Notes: generated by a model from the letters alone, not told the origin. Counted from the first letter of the stretch, positions 11,501 through 24,669 are shown. The stretch: DNA of 64,000 bases from Verpa conica (GCA_033030425.1 JAUFSD010000005.1:1849001-1913000), one strand, 5' to 3'. A program made the numbers and translations.

Positions 11501-14341
11501 ATGCGTACCTAGCATTACCTTAACATCGTGTCCCAATGACAAGTTTCCACCCTGATCTGAGATCGGTGTGAAGCAGCAGCAGAAAAACGCACAGGGAAAA
11601 AGAAGAAATTGAGCTACGAGATGGGTTTGTATGAACGGTGAGAATTGGTAGGGTGAAGAATGGAGGATTCATGGAAGTGAAAAGAAAAAAGAAAGTCAGT
11701 TGATAGATCGAAGATGAGCCACGTATACACGGGGCGTAAGAGCTAAATAACTGATATGATACTCAAGCTGGGTATGGAGAATCTGAAAAAAAATAATGGT
11801 GTGGACTTTGGCCAACCACCTTTTCTGGGTGTGATAGGCTAAAGCGAATCAAAGGTCGTTACCAAGAAGAAAAAGTATATTCAGATTCTTTTTTTCCCTG
11901 CCCGGGGTAAGGAAGTCCGATAGATCGATAGATATATGATACAGCGGTGCGGAAAGACGCTGATACCGGAAAGATGAGATGCAAGAGATGGAAGACGCGG
12001 TGAAAAGGGGGGAGGGAATGAGAAGAGAAAGAGAGGATATTCAAAGAGGAGGTCAGGAGGGGTGGGGGAAGCCTATGTCACGCCAACTAATTGGACTCGT
12101 TCCTCAATAAGCCTGCGAATAGTAAGTCACCCCCTTCCGTGGAGTTCGTAACGCGAATCAAAACTAAATACATTTGAGTTACAGCAAGCCCAAGTTATGT
12201 TCTGTCCGCTACTGTCTAGTGTCACATGGCATGCATATTGCATAAATTATTCATTAAAAAAAACATGCACACCACTCCAATTCTCAACTCCGAGCCCTCG
12301 AACCCCCCGTCCCATTTGCATTCACATTGTGTCCGCTAGTCAGCTGGCTGGAAAAGCTATTGCCACACGACCAACCTACGTCATAGGAGGTGTCTTTTAT
12401 GGTCTAGACTATACTCAAGTCTCTCTTGCAATAGCTACTCCCTATGAGTGTATGAGTGTATGAGCGTCCGAGTGCACTGGTATTGAGCGAACAGTCGGGG
12501 CTGAAATGGAATAAATCTGGATGCCAACTGTACAATCACTACTGCTTCTTCCTCGGGTAGGCGTAAGTCCAAGCCTCAGACAGGGTGCCTTTATTGGAAG
12601 CAACAGCCTCTAGTCAACAGCGTCACTTATCGATTGGCACCCGCAATCTGCGGTCCTTTATCACGGGTCACTTGTACATATTATTAGTACGTTTCATGAC
12701 CTCAAGTATCGCATAAGCACTGCAGCTCCCCTTCCCCTCCACTGACCCCCTCCGTGGCCCATCTGAATCCCACGCGCTAACCAGCGAGGCGAATGATTCC
12801 TCAGGCGCGTGTATGTGAGTGAGCGGCGGCCCGAACCGTTTACCTTACGGACATCGCGGGTAATGCACTGCTAACCCACGTTGTAGGGCCTCTAGAATTA
12901 ATTCCCATTCGCTACCCCACCTTTGCTAGATTGAAAAAGTAAAAAAAACAAGGTGGTTTTTATCCGAGAAGGGGGGCCTATCTAGCAGCCGATTCGTTGA
13001 ATTGACGTGGGCGTGCAAGGTGGCCAATGAGACTTGGAAAGACATGGTTTCTTCGCTGAAGACTCAGTTAATTGCGCCGTCTACCCGCATTATAGGCGCG
13101 CCATTGGCGGCAGTAGTGAAGGAAGAAATCAAGGAAGGAGACAGAGAGATAATTTCATCTACCCATGATCACAAATTTTAGAAATCCTCCATACGAGAAC
13201 GAAAAACATGTGATAACTCGATCGATAACAGCAAGAAAAAAAACGACAACTAGGAACCAGTTAGCCAAGCCCTTTTGGACTGCTGTCCTCTAATCAGATC
13301 GACAAAGGATCGGAAAAAGATACACACTGGACTAAAGTTGTTAGAGCTAGTAGGTAACCAATTATATAGCTGCAAAGGCCCTTTCGACACTCGGATGGCT
13401 CTTTTTGAGTTATCGGGGTAACTCAGTCATCAGGATAGACGATCACGACAATGCCAACTGGGGTGGTGAAACCAGCCAAAAAACATATGGGTAAGCTCAG
13501 CACACTTGCAGATCGTGGGGTTATGTGTCGTGGTTCCATCCTTAATGAACCTCCTCCCCCCTCTTAAAAAGGTTACGGATATACGGAACAACGGTCTAAT
13601 AATTGTCACTCCCTAATCCCCGGAAATAGATCACATATTTCTCATAAAACTATTCCTCATTGATTCTGTCCCTCCCCCCCCAAGCCCAACTCATTCCTTC
13701 CACCCAAAATACCATAATTTACAGGAGTTCCTTTCTTCCCCCAGGTCAACAACCCCCCACATCACACTCCTGAATCGATGGGGCACAGAAGAGCATAGAA
13801 GAGAAAAGGAAAAAGAAAAAAAAAGGGAGGAAAAGCAAAGAAAAAAAAAGAAAGAAAAAAAGGATATTCGCAGATAAAATCAACAACGAAGAAAAGATAC
13901 CTATGCATCAAACCGTAGTTATTTAAAAAAAACACACAAACACGCATAAAAGCACTTGCATAGATGGCAAATAAAAGGCAAAAACGCTCACATAAGTGCA
14001 AAAGAAATAGGCTAAAGGAACAATGATAATGAAAAAGAACTCAGCAGTTACATATGATATGGTGCAAACATCCTCCTAACCCTAGTAATTCCGGAGTATA
14101 TGAAAATCGTATTCGTGGGTTGTCCGCAAATTCATCAGCATGCAACATAAAAACCATAATGCGCACGAACAAAAAAAACAAAAGCTGGCTGTAAAGACAA
14201 AAAACCAAAGACATGCAGAAAACAATGTTCTACTCGCTCTCATCCTCCTAGATTCGAATTCTTCCCTTATCTGCAAATGATTTGATCTGATCTGACAGTG
14301 TCGTATCTTTCCCTATTTAGTTTTAGTTTTTACCATATCTA
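8560..14341. other. Long intergenic region (5.8 kb) without a supported gene
   Basis: This stretch lies between the CFEM promoter and the 3' end of the ABC transporter gene. It holds A-runs and purine-rich tracts (around 11570-12060 and 13790-13860). The longest frame, 10959-11360 on the plus strand, has no signal peptide, domain or intron context and looks accidental. I searched by eye for tRNA B-boxes, 5S and U6-like motifs and found none convincing. The region 13640-14280 is probably the transporter 3' flank. Confidence 0.55.
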
Positions 14342-17300
14342 TCAATCTGCCCTATCACCTCCAGCAGCCGATCCACTACCAGCACCACCACTAGCACTAC
14401 CAGTACGACTAATGCCAGTGCCACTAGCACTACCAGCACGACTAACACGACCAGAGCCAGAACCACCACCAGCACTTCCGCTGCTAGCAGCCCTCTCCAA
14501 TAATCCACTGCTGCTCGCAGACCGCTTATGCAGCGTTGGATTGTTCCCCTTCATACTCAACGCCTTCCTCAATCCCTTCGCAATCCACTTGCTTCCACTT
14601 GTAGTCGACATAGCACTTCCGCTTCTCCTCAGCGTTTCATGCTCTTTGCCTTTTCTCGAAGGTGAAGAAACTGGAGAATTTCTTCCCGAGCCCGAGCCTG
14701 ACGCTGAGCCTGAGACTGTGGGCCTCCGCGACGGTCCTCTTGGTGGTGTAGCAGGTATATCCAACTCTAGAGCAGCAGCCCTCTTCGGACTCGGCTCAAC
14801 ATCCAGCATACTTGGTGGTATAGCACCCTCAACTGCATTGCACTTATCCCTCGGGTCGCGCTCTGGCGTTGGTATGAAGTCGGCATTCTCAAAGAAAGAC
14901 GGGTCCTTGGAAGCGTGCGAAGGCTCCAGATCAATCAACGGCATTACCTCCTCCGATTCCGATTCGGTGTCTTCGAGTTTTGCCTTCTTCTGCTCCGCGC
15001 GGATTTGTTTACGCCACATCATAGCATACCTCTCACCTTTTGCGAGGAGCTCTTCGTGGGTGCCCGCTTCGATGACTTTACCTTCGTGGAGACATAGAAT
15101 CTGGTTCGCTTGTGTAATGGTAGAAAGACGATGCGCAATAACAAGGGTAGTTCGACCCTTTGCGAGTTCCTTGAGAGCAGCCTGAATGTGTTGTTCTGTC
15201 TCTGAGTCCAGTGCAGCAGTTGCCTCATCGAGAAGAATGATTTTCGGGTTCTTGAGGATTGTGCGTGCGATTGCGACACGTTGTTTCTCACCACCGGAAA
15301 GACGCAGCCCGCGCTCTCCAACTCTAGTATCGTAACCATCAGGGAAACTCATAATCTTATCGTGGATACTGGCAGCGCGGCATGCTTCATGGACCATTTC
15401 GTCGGTTGCATCGGGGTTGGCGTATTTCAGATTATACATGACGGTCTCATTGAACAAAACAGTGTCCTGGGGGACAACACCGATATTTGAGCGGAGAGAG
15501 TCAATGGTAATATTGCGCACATCTTGCCCGTCTACTTCAATAGATCCCTGCTGAATGTTATAGAACCTAAACAGTAGTCTCAAAACGGTTGTTTTACCAC
15601 CACCACTCTCACCAACAAAGGCGGTTGTGGTTCCGGGTTTACACACAAAGTCGAGCCCACGGAGTGCAGGCTTACGTTGATCGTAGGAGAAGTGGACGTC
15701 CTTGAAGGCAATTTCACCAGTGCAACCAGCCATCTTTTTGGCATCCGGCGCGTCTACTACTGTCGGCTGTTCTTTAAACTACAGTAATTGTTAGCATATA
15801 CGCAACTTATGATATCTACAGTCAGTGGACTTACCAATTCAAGCATTCTCTCGGAATTGATCATAGAGCTCTGAATACTCCTATAAAAAGTTCCAAAGAA
15901 GTTCAATGGGCCTTGCAATTGCGCAAGGTATGCCAACAACGATACGAATCTCCCAACCTTGATTTGCCCAGTCGTAACCTGCCATGCGGCCAAAAAGCAT
16001 GCAATAACAAGCCCGATAGTAAAGACCAGATTTTGCGTGACATTCATGACATTCAAACTAAGCAAAACCTTCTTCTCAGCACTCTGATAAGCCTTGACTG
16101 CAGATCTATAACGACCGAATTCGTAGGCCTCGGCGTTGAAATATTTAACGGTTTCATAGGCGATCATAGAGTCGTTCTTGACTGCATCTTCTTCACGGGA
16201 CTTGTTGACCATTTCACGACGGATATCCGCACGCCACTGCGCCATTCTTACGGTAATGTAGAGGTAGCAGAAAGTTACAATGGCAACAATAAGCGCATAG
16301 TATCTAGGAGATATCAGTACCGACTGGAGTTATAGAAGATGCTGGAAAACTTACGCATCAAACTTAATCATGAAATATCCAATAGCAACACCCAAGTCAA
16401 AAAGCATAGGGACAACCTGGAACGAAACTTGCTCTAGGAAGGTGTTGATTGCATTTCCCTTGCTAAGTGCACTCAAAACCTCACCGGTCTTCTTGCCAAG
16501 ATGAAAGTCGAGTGACAGCGAGTGAACATGTTCGAATGCAGATGTAGAAAGCGCTTGATACGAGTACTGCCCAATAGGAACCCACAGGGTACTTCTTAAG
16601 GCACCAAGGACACCCATATTTCCCTGTAGGAAGCGGTAGGCGATATATAGCACAATCTGTTCCCATGGAAGACCTAAAAAACAACAAAAGAGACCTGTTA
16701 ATCCTAGATCAAACATCTTATAAAGGCAAACTTACGTTGCTTCTGTCCTCCCTCTCCGCTCAAGATATCCGTAATCCTCCCTAATTGATCTGGTACCAAA
16801 ACATTCACTCCACGCTGCAAAAACATAAGCGCGAAACAGATAACCATCAAAACCTGCAATTTACGATCCTTGCTCGGCCACAGATACGGGAAGAAGATTG
16901 CGTATCCGCGAAGGTACTCCCACCAGCTCTGCTTAGTAAGGGTCATCTTCCTCGCCCACCCAGCCGGTTCATTTGGGGATGGTATATCACTCTTGCCGGC
17001 ACCATAATCAACAGAAGCAGACGGCGATGCAGCGCCACTCAAAAGAGGTGTGGTTTCTTCTGAATCAGTAGGCTCTGCTGAGGGCTTTGGTGCAATTACA
17101 AGGATCAGGTATAGGAACACGAGGAGCAGCAGTAGGAACAGACGGAAGACGTCAATGGATAGGTCCACAATCTCCCAGTTGTTGATAAGAAAGATTCCGT
17201 GTTTCTTCTTGTGTGTAATCTCTAGGTTATCGCCTTCGCCAGTCTTTGGCTTGTTGTCTCTGTTGAGATCTTCTTCGTATATAATCACCTTTGCGGCCAG

Positions 17301-17981
17301 CAGGACAGCTTCCCCACAGATACCGAGAACCCATGTTGCAAAGTGAGGAAGCGAAGGGTACAAGTTGTGGTCGATTTGTGAGATGAGTACGAGCGCATAG
17401 ATGAAGAGTAGTGAGACGGTACATATCTGTGGCGCATGTCAGCTCGACGCCTCAAAATCAACGTGATGATACAAACGGGGGGGTCTAATGTTTTAATTCG
17501 GGAGAGGACTTACAACATAGGCTTGTCCAACCCACCAGCCACGGGTAGTCAACGCGTGGAAGATCACGCTCGCCGAATTAAGCACAAACGTGAAAATAAC
17601 CGCTACGAGTAGCCAATTGAAGACGGCCTTTCTCGTTGGGGTCAGCTTATCGTCCGATCCCCTCTTGCTCTTTGCCAATGTCCCTCCCGGGAAGCGACCA
17701 GCGATTCTAGAAAACAGCCCGCGCCCATCGTTACCGCTACCGCTACCGCGACTCCTGCCATTCTCGTAGATTCCATTGACGGACGGCGGCGAGGGTCTCG
17801 AGGACTGAGACGTTTTGATCCCCCACCAACCAAGCGTGAAAAGGAAGAAGATGAAGAGGGCCAGTGGGTAAGCGTAACGAGTGTAGAGGATGACCTCACC
17901 AAGCGGTGATGTCGCAGGAATGCCCGGCTCCAACGGGGATTCCGAAGGAAGTGGCGACATGATGATTATGGGGTTGACCAT
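14342..17981 (-). CDS. HMT1/ABCB6-type ABC half transporter
   Basis: Five exons: 17981-17514, 17426-16736, 16673-16355, 16303-15835 and 15778-14342, giving 1127 residues. A second in-frame ATG at 17960 would give 1120. The order is an N-terminal multi-helix extension, a cytosolic Ser-rich linker, a six-helix ABC transmembrane domain, then one nucleotide-binding domain. Motifs seen are Walker A GESGGGKTT (about 705-713), signature LSGGEKQR (about 809-816), Walker B ILLDEATAALDS (about 830-841) and the H-loop HRLS. The extra N-terminal helices plus a single half-transporter match fission yeast Hmt1 and mammalian ABCB6, which sit in vacuolar/endosomal membranes and handle metal-thiol complexes or porphyrins. 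The mitochondrial Atm1 group lacks this extension, so vacuolar HMT1 is favoured. The last 200 or so residues are an unusual Ser/Gly/Ala-rich tail (SASGTG, SRAGSASG units) absent from yeast Hmt1. The catalytic set is complete and there is no truncation. Confidence 0.9.
14360..14500 (-). repeat. Ser-Gly-Ala-rich coding repeat at transporter C-terminus
   Basis: Imperfect units of about 15-30 nt (cagcacgactaacacgacc-like on the plus strand) encode repeated SGSG, SRAGSASG and SRTGSASG blocks in the last 50 residues of the ABC transporter. The antisense strand is open across the same region only because of this composition. Confidence 0.6.
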
Positions 17982-20900
17982 CACGATTGCTGCAGGCAGG
18001 AATCGATTGAATGGAGGAGAGAGGAGAGAGGAGGGGAGGGGATGATGGATGATGAAGGGGTGAGGATGGAGGAGGAGGAGGGAAAGATTGTAAGGGAGGC
18101 AAGCCACTGGCGGGCAAGCAAATAGTTGGCTGGCAGTTGGCTAGCAGGCGGGCTGGCACTCTGGCAGTCTGGCAGTCTGGCTGGCTGCTGCTGCTGCTGC
18201 TGCACCTTGTACCTAACCTTTTCTTTTTCCTTTCCTGTTTTTGATCTTTGCGGCGACGGGATTTCTTTTTTCCCTTGGTAGGAGCTCTTGTCCTTTCCTC
18301 TCTGAGCCTGTGAGAGCTCTTTCTGGGGGTGTAGTCTGTAGCTGTCTGACTTCCCAATGCCTGTGGCCTTCACCTATGATGTATCATGTATTTCTCAGCT
18401 TCTTCCTTCTGAGTCTCTTGTTATTTCTACTACGGTGGGGATGACCGCCGCGACTGTGGTGACGCAACACCAGCACGGGGGGTGGGACTGTGATAGAATA
18501 CCTATCCTAGACAGAGTGACAACTGAGCTGAAAAAATAAAAATATGAACGGAAAAGAGTCACAGAACTGGGTGGTGCTCTGGGAGAGGAGATCAATGGCG
18601 AACGAGAAATAATATCCAGACGCGCACCGCCGCCGCCGCCACCACTACTTTGTCCTCCCCAGCACTCACACTTTTATACACGCAGCGTAATAAAGATCAG
18701 AGACCCCTCCCTTATTCTCTTACCAGGGTGGTCACCCGAAGAAAACACCCTAGATACCCTAAAGGAAAGGTCCTCGGAAATCCCACAAATCGAATCTAGA
18801 GTAGGGATTATACAAGATATAGCTTGTTGGGTGGTGAGAGGAAGAAGACGAAGAAGGAGGGGGAGTGTAGAAGTGACAGGAGTGGACAAGGGAAGAACAG
18901 AAAAAATATCAAAAAGACCAAGAACAAATAAGAGAATTTAGAGATTAATCAGATAAACACATTCCCTCTTCCCCAGTTTCTTTTCTTTTTTCGTGTCTCC
19001 CAACGCGTCGGAAGGTAAACGTAAAAAGCAAATCCCACCCACGCACACATCCACGCGATAGAGTGACTTGCCTCTACAAAAGATAGAGACGAGAAGGAAA
19101 AAACACCTCTCTTCTGTTCACCGCTGTAATGGAATCGAGAGGAAACCCCCCCCCCTCCCCCCATCGGTTCAGATTGCTGGTTGTAGACACAAAACTCCAA
19201 AGCTTTCTCGTGATCACGGTCTCGTCTCAATTCGCCCCTCCCAAGGATCCTCCTCTGCTCTTAATTGGCCCTACTAAAACCTCATTCATGCGACAGCCGC
19301 CCAATGTGTAGCTGCCTGACAACTCATCCACTACTTGTCTATCTCCCCCCAGCTTACAACTGACATTGTTGCGTGATTGAACGCTGTTCATCGTTTTCTT
19401 TTGTTTCCATCTCGAAAGAGTAACAGGTATTTGTCGGTGACGGCGAGTTATGCAGATATGCAAGTCGTCTGGAGTGGAGAATATGTACACTTCGGCCCCA
19501 ACACCGTCCTCTGCATATGCATATATAGTACCTACCTCGTCTCTGGCCATCGATATATGTACATCCAAGGAAGTATACGCACATGTGTCTACCAATTGAC
19601 GTCCCAAGATATCCCCGCCGGGCTTAATCAGGAACTCGCCGAAACAGGTGGGTGTACATGTACTTTTTGTAGACTTCTCCAGGGCCAGACATCTTGATAT
19701 ACCTACATGTAGAGTTACATATACGCGAAAAGAAAAGAGAAAAGGCGACCCACACTTTGACTTGCACTTTCCCTTTCTACTTAGCGATAACGATCCCTCG
19801 TCCATCATCTTGTCGGGGCATACGTGGGGTAAGCTGCGATTTGAACTTATCTCTGCATCGTAAACGAGCATCCTGAGAATAATAACAAAAATGCAACACA
19901 AGTCCAGAATATCCTAGGTCTCTGGGTTTTATCGATCCCGTAGAACATCCCTGCGTTGTATAGTGTTTTATCAACTCTTTCACACCCTCCCCCACTTCTC
20001 TATCTCAGACAGCCCTCAGACTCTTTTTTCTCTTTCTCTCACTTTACTTCTCGTGCAGATGCCAGAAAGTACCGTGACCTTGTACTCGGTACCAGCACCC
20101 GTCTGTAACCCCCCTCCCTCTTCCCCCCTGTTGCACCCGTCCGGAAAGTCTCCCGAAGAAGGGTAAAAATAAACTACGTAAAACATTACCGCTGTGATAC
20201 CGGTCCGAGGAACACCTTCCCCCTCGGAAGAAAGAAAGAAAAAAAAAAGAAATTTTTGATGGTGGCGTATTTATTGGGTACCAGAAGCAAGGTTAATCCG
20301 ATCCGATTTCGAAACCCTCTACATATCGGGTATTTATTTATCCATCTATGTAATGTATCCCTATCGGTTGTAATTTGAACATCTGAAACCAAGAAGAAGT
20401 TGGGAGGAGACGAAGGGTCCTGCCCTCCACCTCCACACCACCACCACCCCCATCTCACATCGGCTCAGATTGAGAGGTACTGATTGTAAATCAGACAAAA
20501 GTGACAGCCAACGAACGGGTTATGAATAGTATTGAAGAAGCACAAGAAGCACAAGACAATACGGATCGGATCTCTACCCCAGACCGGGGAGGGGTGGAGA
20601 ATAAGAGGGAGAGAGACACAGAGAGAGTGTGTGTGAGAGAGGAGATAGGAAAAGTACGATATTGAGACGTACTGCAGGCCAGTTGTAAAGTGTCCGGCAT
20701 TACTGATTCCGAAACATGGAGACATCGGAAACGCCCCCGCAGCTGTCATCGGAAGTTGTATAAAAATAAAAATAAAAAATAAAAAAAAATAAAAATAAAA
20801 AGAAAGGACATCACACCTCCCTCCCCGTCTCTCATCCGAAACGAAACGAAACGAAACGGGGAGATGGAACATAAATAAACAAGCACACCCTATCACCCGG

Positions 20901-23043
20901 AGTTTTTTCCCCCCCCGCTCTTCTCTCTCTAGGCTATTTCAGAATGCTTATCCCTCCCTCTAGAGCAGCTCTTCCCGGGAGTGACAACCATGCCGTGTAC
21001 CACCTAAACAATCCCCCCCCCCGATAGCCAAGAAGAATCCCCCCCGGAAAACATATATATTTCCCACAAAGATCTACCAGGGGAAAAAAAAAAAAAAAAA
21101 GCTTGTATTTACGCAAGATCGACACTGCAACAACAACCAACCCGGCTCCTAGCCCCCCCCCTTTCCCTTCAGATGAAATATCAACTGCGGTTACCGAAAC
21201 CTATCTCAATCAATTACTGCTACAAAGAACCCGTATCTTGAGCGGGTCCCTGCATTTCAAGCGCATAAATAAATAAAAAATAGTACTCACCGTTAGTGCA
21301 GATCTCCTAGGTTCTAGGCGCATGTTTTTATGCTGGTTGCCGTGTATACTGTTTCGCTGTTACAAGACAAGGCTCTCTCCGTGGGGCCGCGTGTTCATAC
21401 TATATATTTTTTTCTTAGACGGGCGGCAGCAAGTTAGATTCTGCAGATCGGGGAAGGTTGTTCCTCGCATGTCGTCTGCCGTAAGACCTGACATAAACGG
21501 GCGTGGGGTGCAGGGGGGGGTTGTGGGGTTGTAGAAGTTGCCTTGAATGGTGGTAGGTAGGTACGTACCCGCGAAGGAGGTGGTGATGGTGGGGGGAAAT
21601 GATAATTTAGGCAGGGAATTTTGTAGTTCTAGTAACTAACCGCTTCACACGATACCCCTCGCTGGACTGTGGTGGGGGGGGGAGGATATATCTTTATATA
21701 GGTTATAAGATTTCTGTTTCTGCTTCTGATTACTATTTTTTTATATTTATCATTTCGAAAAAATAGAATCGCGAGGGGAGTGATATAATACTACATAAGT
21801 AAGGATCAGCAGTACATATACTTTGCATAAGCTATATAATAAAGGAGGGGGTACAACTCATAAGAAAGTTAAACCCTCCAAGTAACCGTTCGAGTAAAGG
21901 AATATTTATCCATTCCTTGAAACATAAAAAGCTGCTATATGATATACATATATACAGGACCCCATGTTTCCCCTCACTTAAGTGGAGGGGATGTCCCGGC
22001 TTATCGTGCAAGTTTCTAGAGGAAGAGGAAGAAATACTATAAATCCATATACACCCTGGAGTATTAAAACCTACAAAATCCTGTATAAATCATACTCATA
22101 TCACCATGAAAAAAAAAACCTAAACGGAAAGATATCCCCATAACCACAGAGTAACACAGCGTTCACGTAAACCGCTGGCACTATAAAAAAGAGATCTTCA
22201 AAGATATTACCTATATGGGCTCTACCCCCCCTCACCTATTCAGGTTGTGGTGGTGAGATAAACATTATGGGTTAGGGTTGAAAGTCATGAAATATGACTC
22301 GCTTGGTCTAGGAGGTCGATCTAGTAAGCTACAGCGGCGCTAGAACTAGCTAGAATCATTCTGTACACCAACAGACACCCGATTATGTCAAGAAAGCCCG
22401 ACTAAGTAGTTTACGATGGAGAACTTGTAGGAAAGACATAATATTAGTGTGGGTTTGGAGTTTGGGTTGCTAAATGGGGTAATTCACTCTTATATCTTCA
22501 GGACTTGTAATTACCCGTGTAACCGGTAAATCTTATACTATGCATATGACGATCCACTAAGTTTGCGCCATGGCTCTCAATCATGGTTTAGCACTCGGTT
22601 TTACTACACAAACTACTGTTGTAGATGCTTCCTAATAAGGATAGCTGATGGGCGGTTTCATATATGAGTTACGTGTATCTCTATTTGCTGTGTTTGAGGA
22701 TCCAGGGCAAGGCATCTCATATGAGGGTTTAGGGTTTTCTCTTTTGGAGCATATATCGATATATCTCTCTATCTCTTTTAGACAATCGATTCAACACCTT
22801 TTACTTCAACTGCTTAGCAAAGTAATATATTTATACCTCTAAAGTATAATAGTTCACTGAGGGAGTAGTATTATGGTTAATCAACCAATTAATTAATTAG
22901 CTCACTAAGGGAGACAATAAAATACTGCCTATCTTTGGACCCTTGTTGAGAAACCTTCTGACAAGAAAAAAACCTTGGTTTCTAATATTTCCTCATACTA
23001 GGGGGCTTATAGCTACTTCCTTTACTATAGTTAAAGAAACTAT
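17982..23043. other. 5 kb intergenic region rich in purine/pyrimidine tracts
   Basis: The left part is the ABC transporter promoter, with GA-rich blocks, a (CTG)n run near 18185 and C-runs. Further features are G/C homopolymers near 19150, an A/T-rich AAAAT tract at 20763-20805, a (GAAAC)n run at about 20838-20860 and a poly-A tract at about 21083. A 224-codon minus-strand frame (19227-19901) lacks any recognisable domain and is overlapped by open frames on the other strand, so it is not called. From about 21600 to 23040 the sequence is AT-rich with no gene visible. Confidence 0.5.
20763..20860. repeat. AAAAT tract followed by (GAAAC)n microsatellite
   Basis: A run of A-rich AAAAT/AAAAAT units is followed within 40 bases by four tandem GAAAC pentamers. 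Both are simple repeats with no gene attached. Confidence 0.8.
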
Positions 23044-24669
23044 TCATGCTATTGAACTGGACTGGTAGCATTCAGTCTCGAATACCCCATCTTTCCCTTT
23101 GAGTGGTACAAGCCACACAAATTTCCTACCACGCTTGACAGGCCCATTAAACCATTCCATATCTTGAATCCTAATCCTTTTTTGTTTCAGATCTTGGTGG
23201 GTCCAGAAATTTTCTAACTTAATATTTAATTCACCACGGATCCCATAATCAAAGGTGATTTCACCTATACTCTGCCAATCCCTCAATCTTGGCTCTATGG
23301 GCTGACCGCCTTGTATTACATGAAATAGATCGGCAACGAATGCATATCCGCAAAGCCGGTGCGTAGTGAACTTTGATGCCCTAGAATCTGGGTCCATAGG
23401 ATTCCCATGCAAGTATATATGAACGGTGAAGTGGCTAGTGTTACAGTTTTGATGTCGTTGATTCCAGCTGGCACGCATAAGTTTCTCGAGGGTTGCATGA
23501 ATGCTACCGGACTGAGGAACTAGCTCTTTTTTGTAGAAGGGGTGAGATACATATTGTAGGGGAATTGCCACGTGCTTTGCGTTAGTATCGACGTACCAGG
23601 TACATATGCCTTCGTAATTCCGACAAATGTATCTAATTCCTGGCCCATTATGGTCAAAATCGACTAGAAAGTGTGTATCGCCCTTGTTCTGTGACATTCT
23701 GCCCATCGTGAGGAAACAAATGTTTTCAGTGTTGAACATGCTTTTCGCACGTTCTTCAAGTCTAGAGAATTGTTCTCCAATACTATTCCAGAGCCTCTGC
23801 GTGGATTCAGCTAGGGAATAAACTTCCTCGCCCCCTGCCGAAATTTCTTTCTTCATAATCCTAAAGCCATTAGCGGTCATTTTGAAGAATAACTCCACCG
23901 GAAGGATTTCTGGATCTTCAGCCGTCTTATGACCCTCTACGAGAGTACCTGTGAGATCTGCTCCTGAGTAAGACTGCATATTATTATAGCCGTTCCATAT
24001 GTTATTTTGCTCGGTGGCTTTCTGTTTTCCTTCCAAGATTGTGGGTACAGGTCCAATAGGCACGTTTGAGTGAGGTACAGGATAATACTGGGGGATATTT
24101 TCTGTAGTTCCTGCTATATTATGTGTCCATTGTGGAGTGGGTTGAGAGCTGGGATAATCAAGTGGGATATTTTCTGTAGTTCCTGGTGTACCGTATATCC
24201 ACTGTGGAGTGAATTTAGAGTTGAAATAGTCTATAGGAGCACGTTCTGTAATGTCTGATCTATTATTTATCCATTGTGGAGATTGACTTGGTTCAGAATT
24301 GGAATAGCCTGGAGAGATGCTTTCTATATCGCCTAGTGTATCATATGTCCATTTTGGAATGGGTTCAGAACTGAGATATCCTAGAGGGGCACCTTCTATA
24401 GTTCCTGGTTGATTATGTGCCGGTTGTGGAGCAGCCTCAGTACTGGGATAACCTAGAGGGGCACCTCCTATAGTGCTTGGCTGATTATATGTCCATTGCG
24501 GAGCAGCCTCAGAGCTGGGATAACCTAGAGGGGCACCTCTTGTAGTCCCTGATCTATTATGTGTCCATTGTGGAGTAGGTTGAGAGCTGGGATAACCAAG
24601 ATGGATGCTTTCTGTAACGCTTTCTGTCTCAAATGTCCATTGTTCAGTGATTTTAGAACTGGAATCCAT
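23044..24669 (-). CDS. Orphan protein with 24-residue N-terminal tandem repeats
   Basis: A single-exon frame of 541 residues with an ATG start. Residues from about 22 to 200 are seven to eight imperfect copies of a 24-residue unit. Conserved positions are a LGYPSSE-like turn, a PQWTHN-like aromatic block and a final GTTE.AP. One copy has a two-residue insertion. The repeat is followed by a linker and a C-terminal domain of about 300 residues (from LPVELFFKM onward) with many aromatic residues and no family I recognise. There is no signal peptide or transmembrane helix, so it is probably cytosolic or nuclear. It sits at the border between the conserved left part and the gene-poor accessory region. 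A 27-bp minisatellite lies about 150 bases upstream of its start. Single-exon structure, repeats and lack of recognised homologs fit a fast-evolving lineage-specific gene. Confidence 0.75.
   Translation of the reverse strand: MDSSSKITEQWTFETESVTESIHLGYPSSQPTPQWTHNRSGTTRGAPLGYPSSEAAPQWTYNQPSTIGGAPLGYPSTEAAPQPAHNQPGTIEGAPLGYLSSEPIPKWTYDTLGDIESISPGYSNSEPSQSPQWINNRSDITERAPIDYFNSKFTPQWIYGTPGTTENIPLDYPSSQPTPQWTHNIAGTTENIPQYYPVPHSNVPIGPVPTILEGKQKATEQNNIWNGYNNMQSYSGADLTGTLVEGHKTAEDPEILPVELFFKMTANGFRIMKKEISAGGEEVYSLAESTQRLWNSIGEQFSRLEERAKSMFNTENICFLTMGRMSQNKGDTHFLVDFDHNGPGIRYICRNYEGICTWYVDTNAKHVAIPLQYVSHPFYKKELVPQSGSIHATLEKLMRASWNQRHQNCNTSHFTVHIYLHGNPMDPDSRASKFTTHRLCGYAFVADLFHVIQGGQPIEPRLRDWQSIGEITFDYGIRGELNIKLENFWTHQDLKQKRIRIQDMEWFNGPVKRGRKFVWLVPLKGKDGVFETECYQSSSIA
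24070..24640 (-). repeat. 72-bp coding tandem repeat
   Basis: Seven or eight units of about 72 bases, visible on the plus strand as recurring agctgggataacctagaggg and ttatgtgtccattgtggag blocks. They encode the 24-residue repeats of the orphan protein. Copies differ by several substitutions, so the array is not recent throughout. The three copies nearest 24420-24560 are the most alike. Confidence 0.85.

Noticed and set aside
8560..14341. Possible tRNA, 5S or snRNA genes
   Set aside because: No segment showed a paired acceptor stem with a GGTTCGA-type B box or other diagnostic motif.
14298..15185. 295-codon plus-strand frame opposite the ABC transporter
   Set aside because: It is antisense to confirmed exon 5 and open because of the Ser/Gly/Ala-rich repeat composition; it has no domain of its own.
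19227..19901. 224-codon minus-strand frame
   Set aside because: It has no signal peptide, domain or splice context, and open frames exist on the opposite strand over the same DNA; likely chance.
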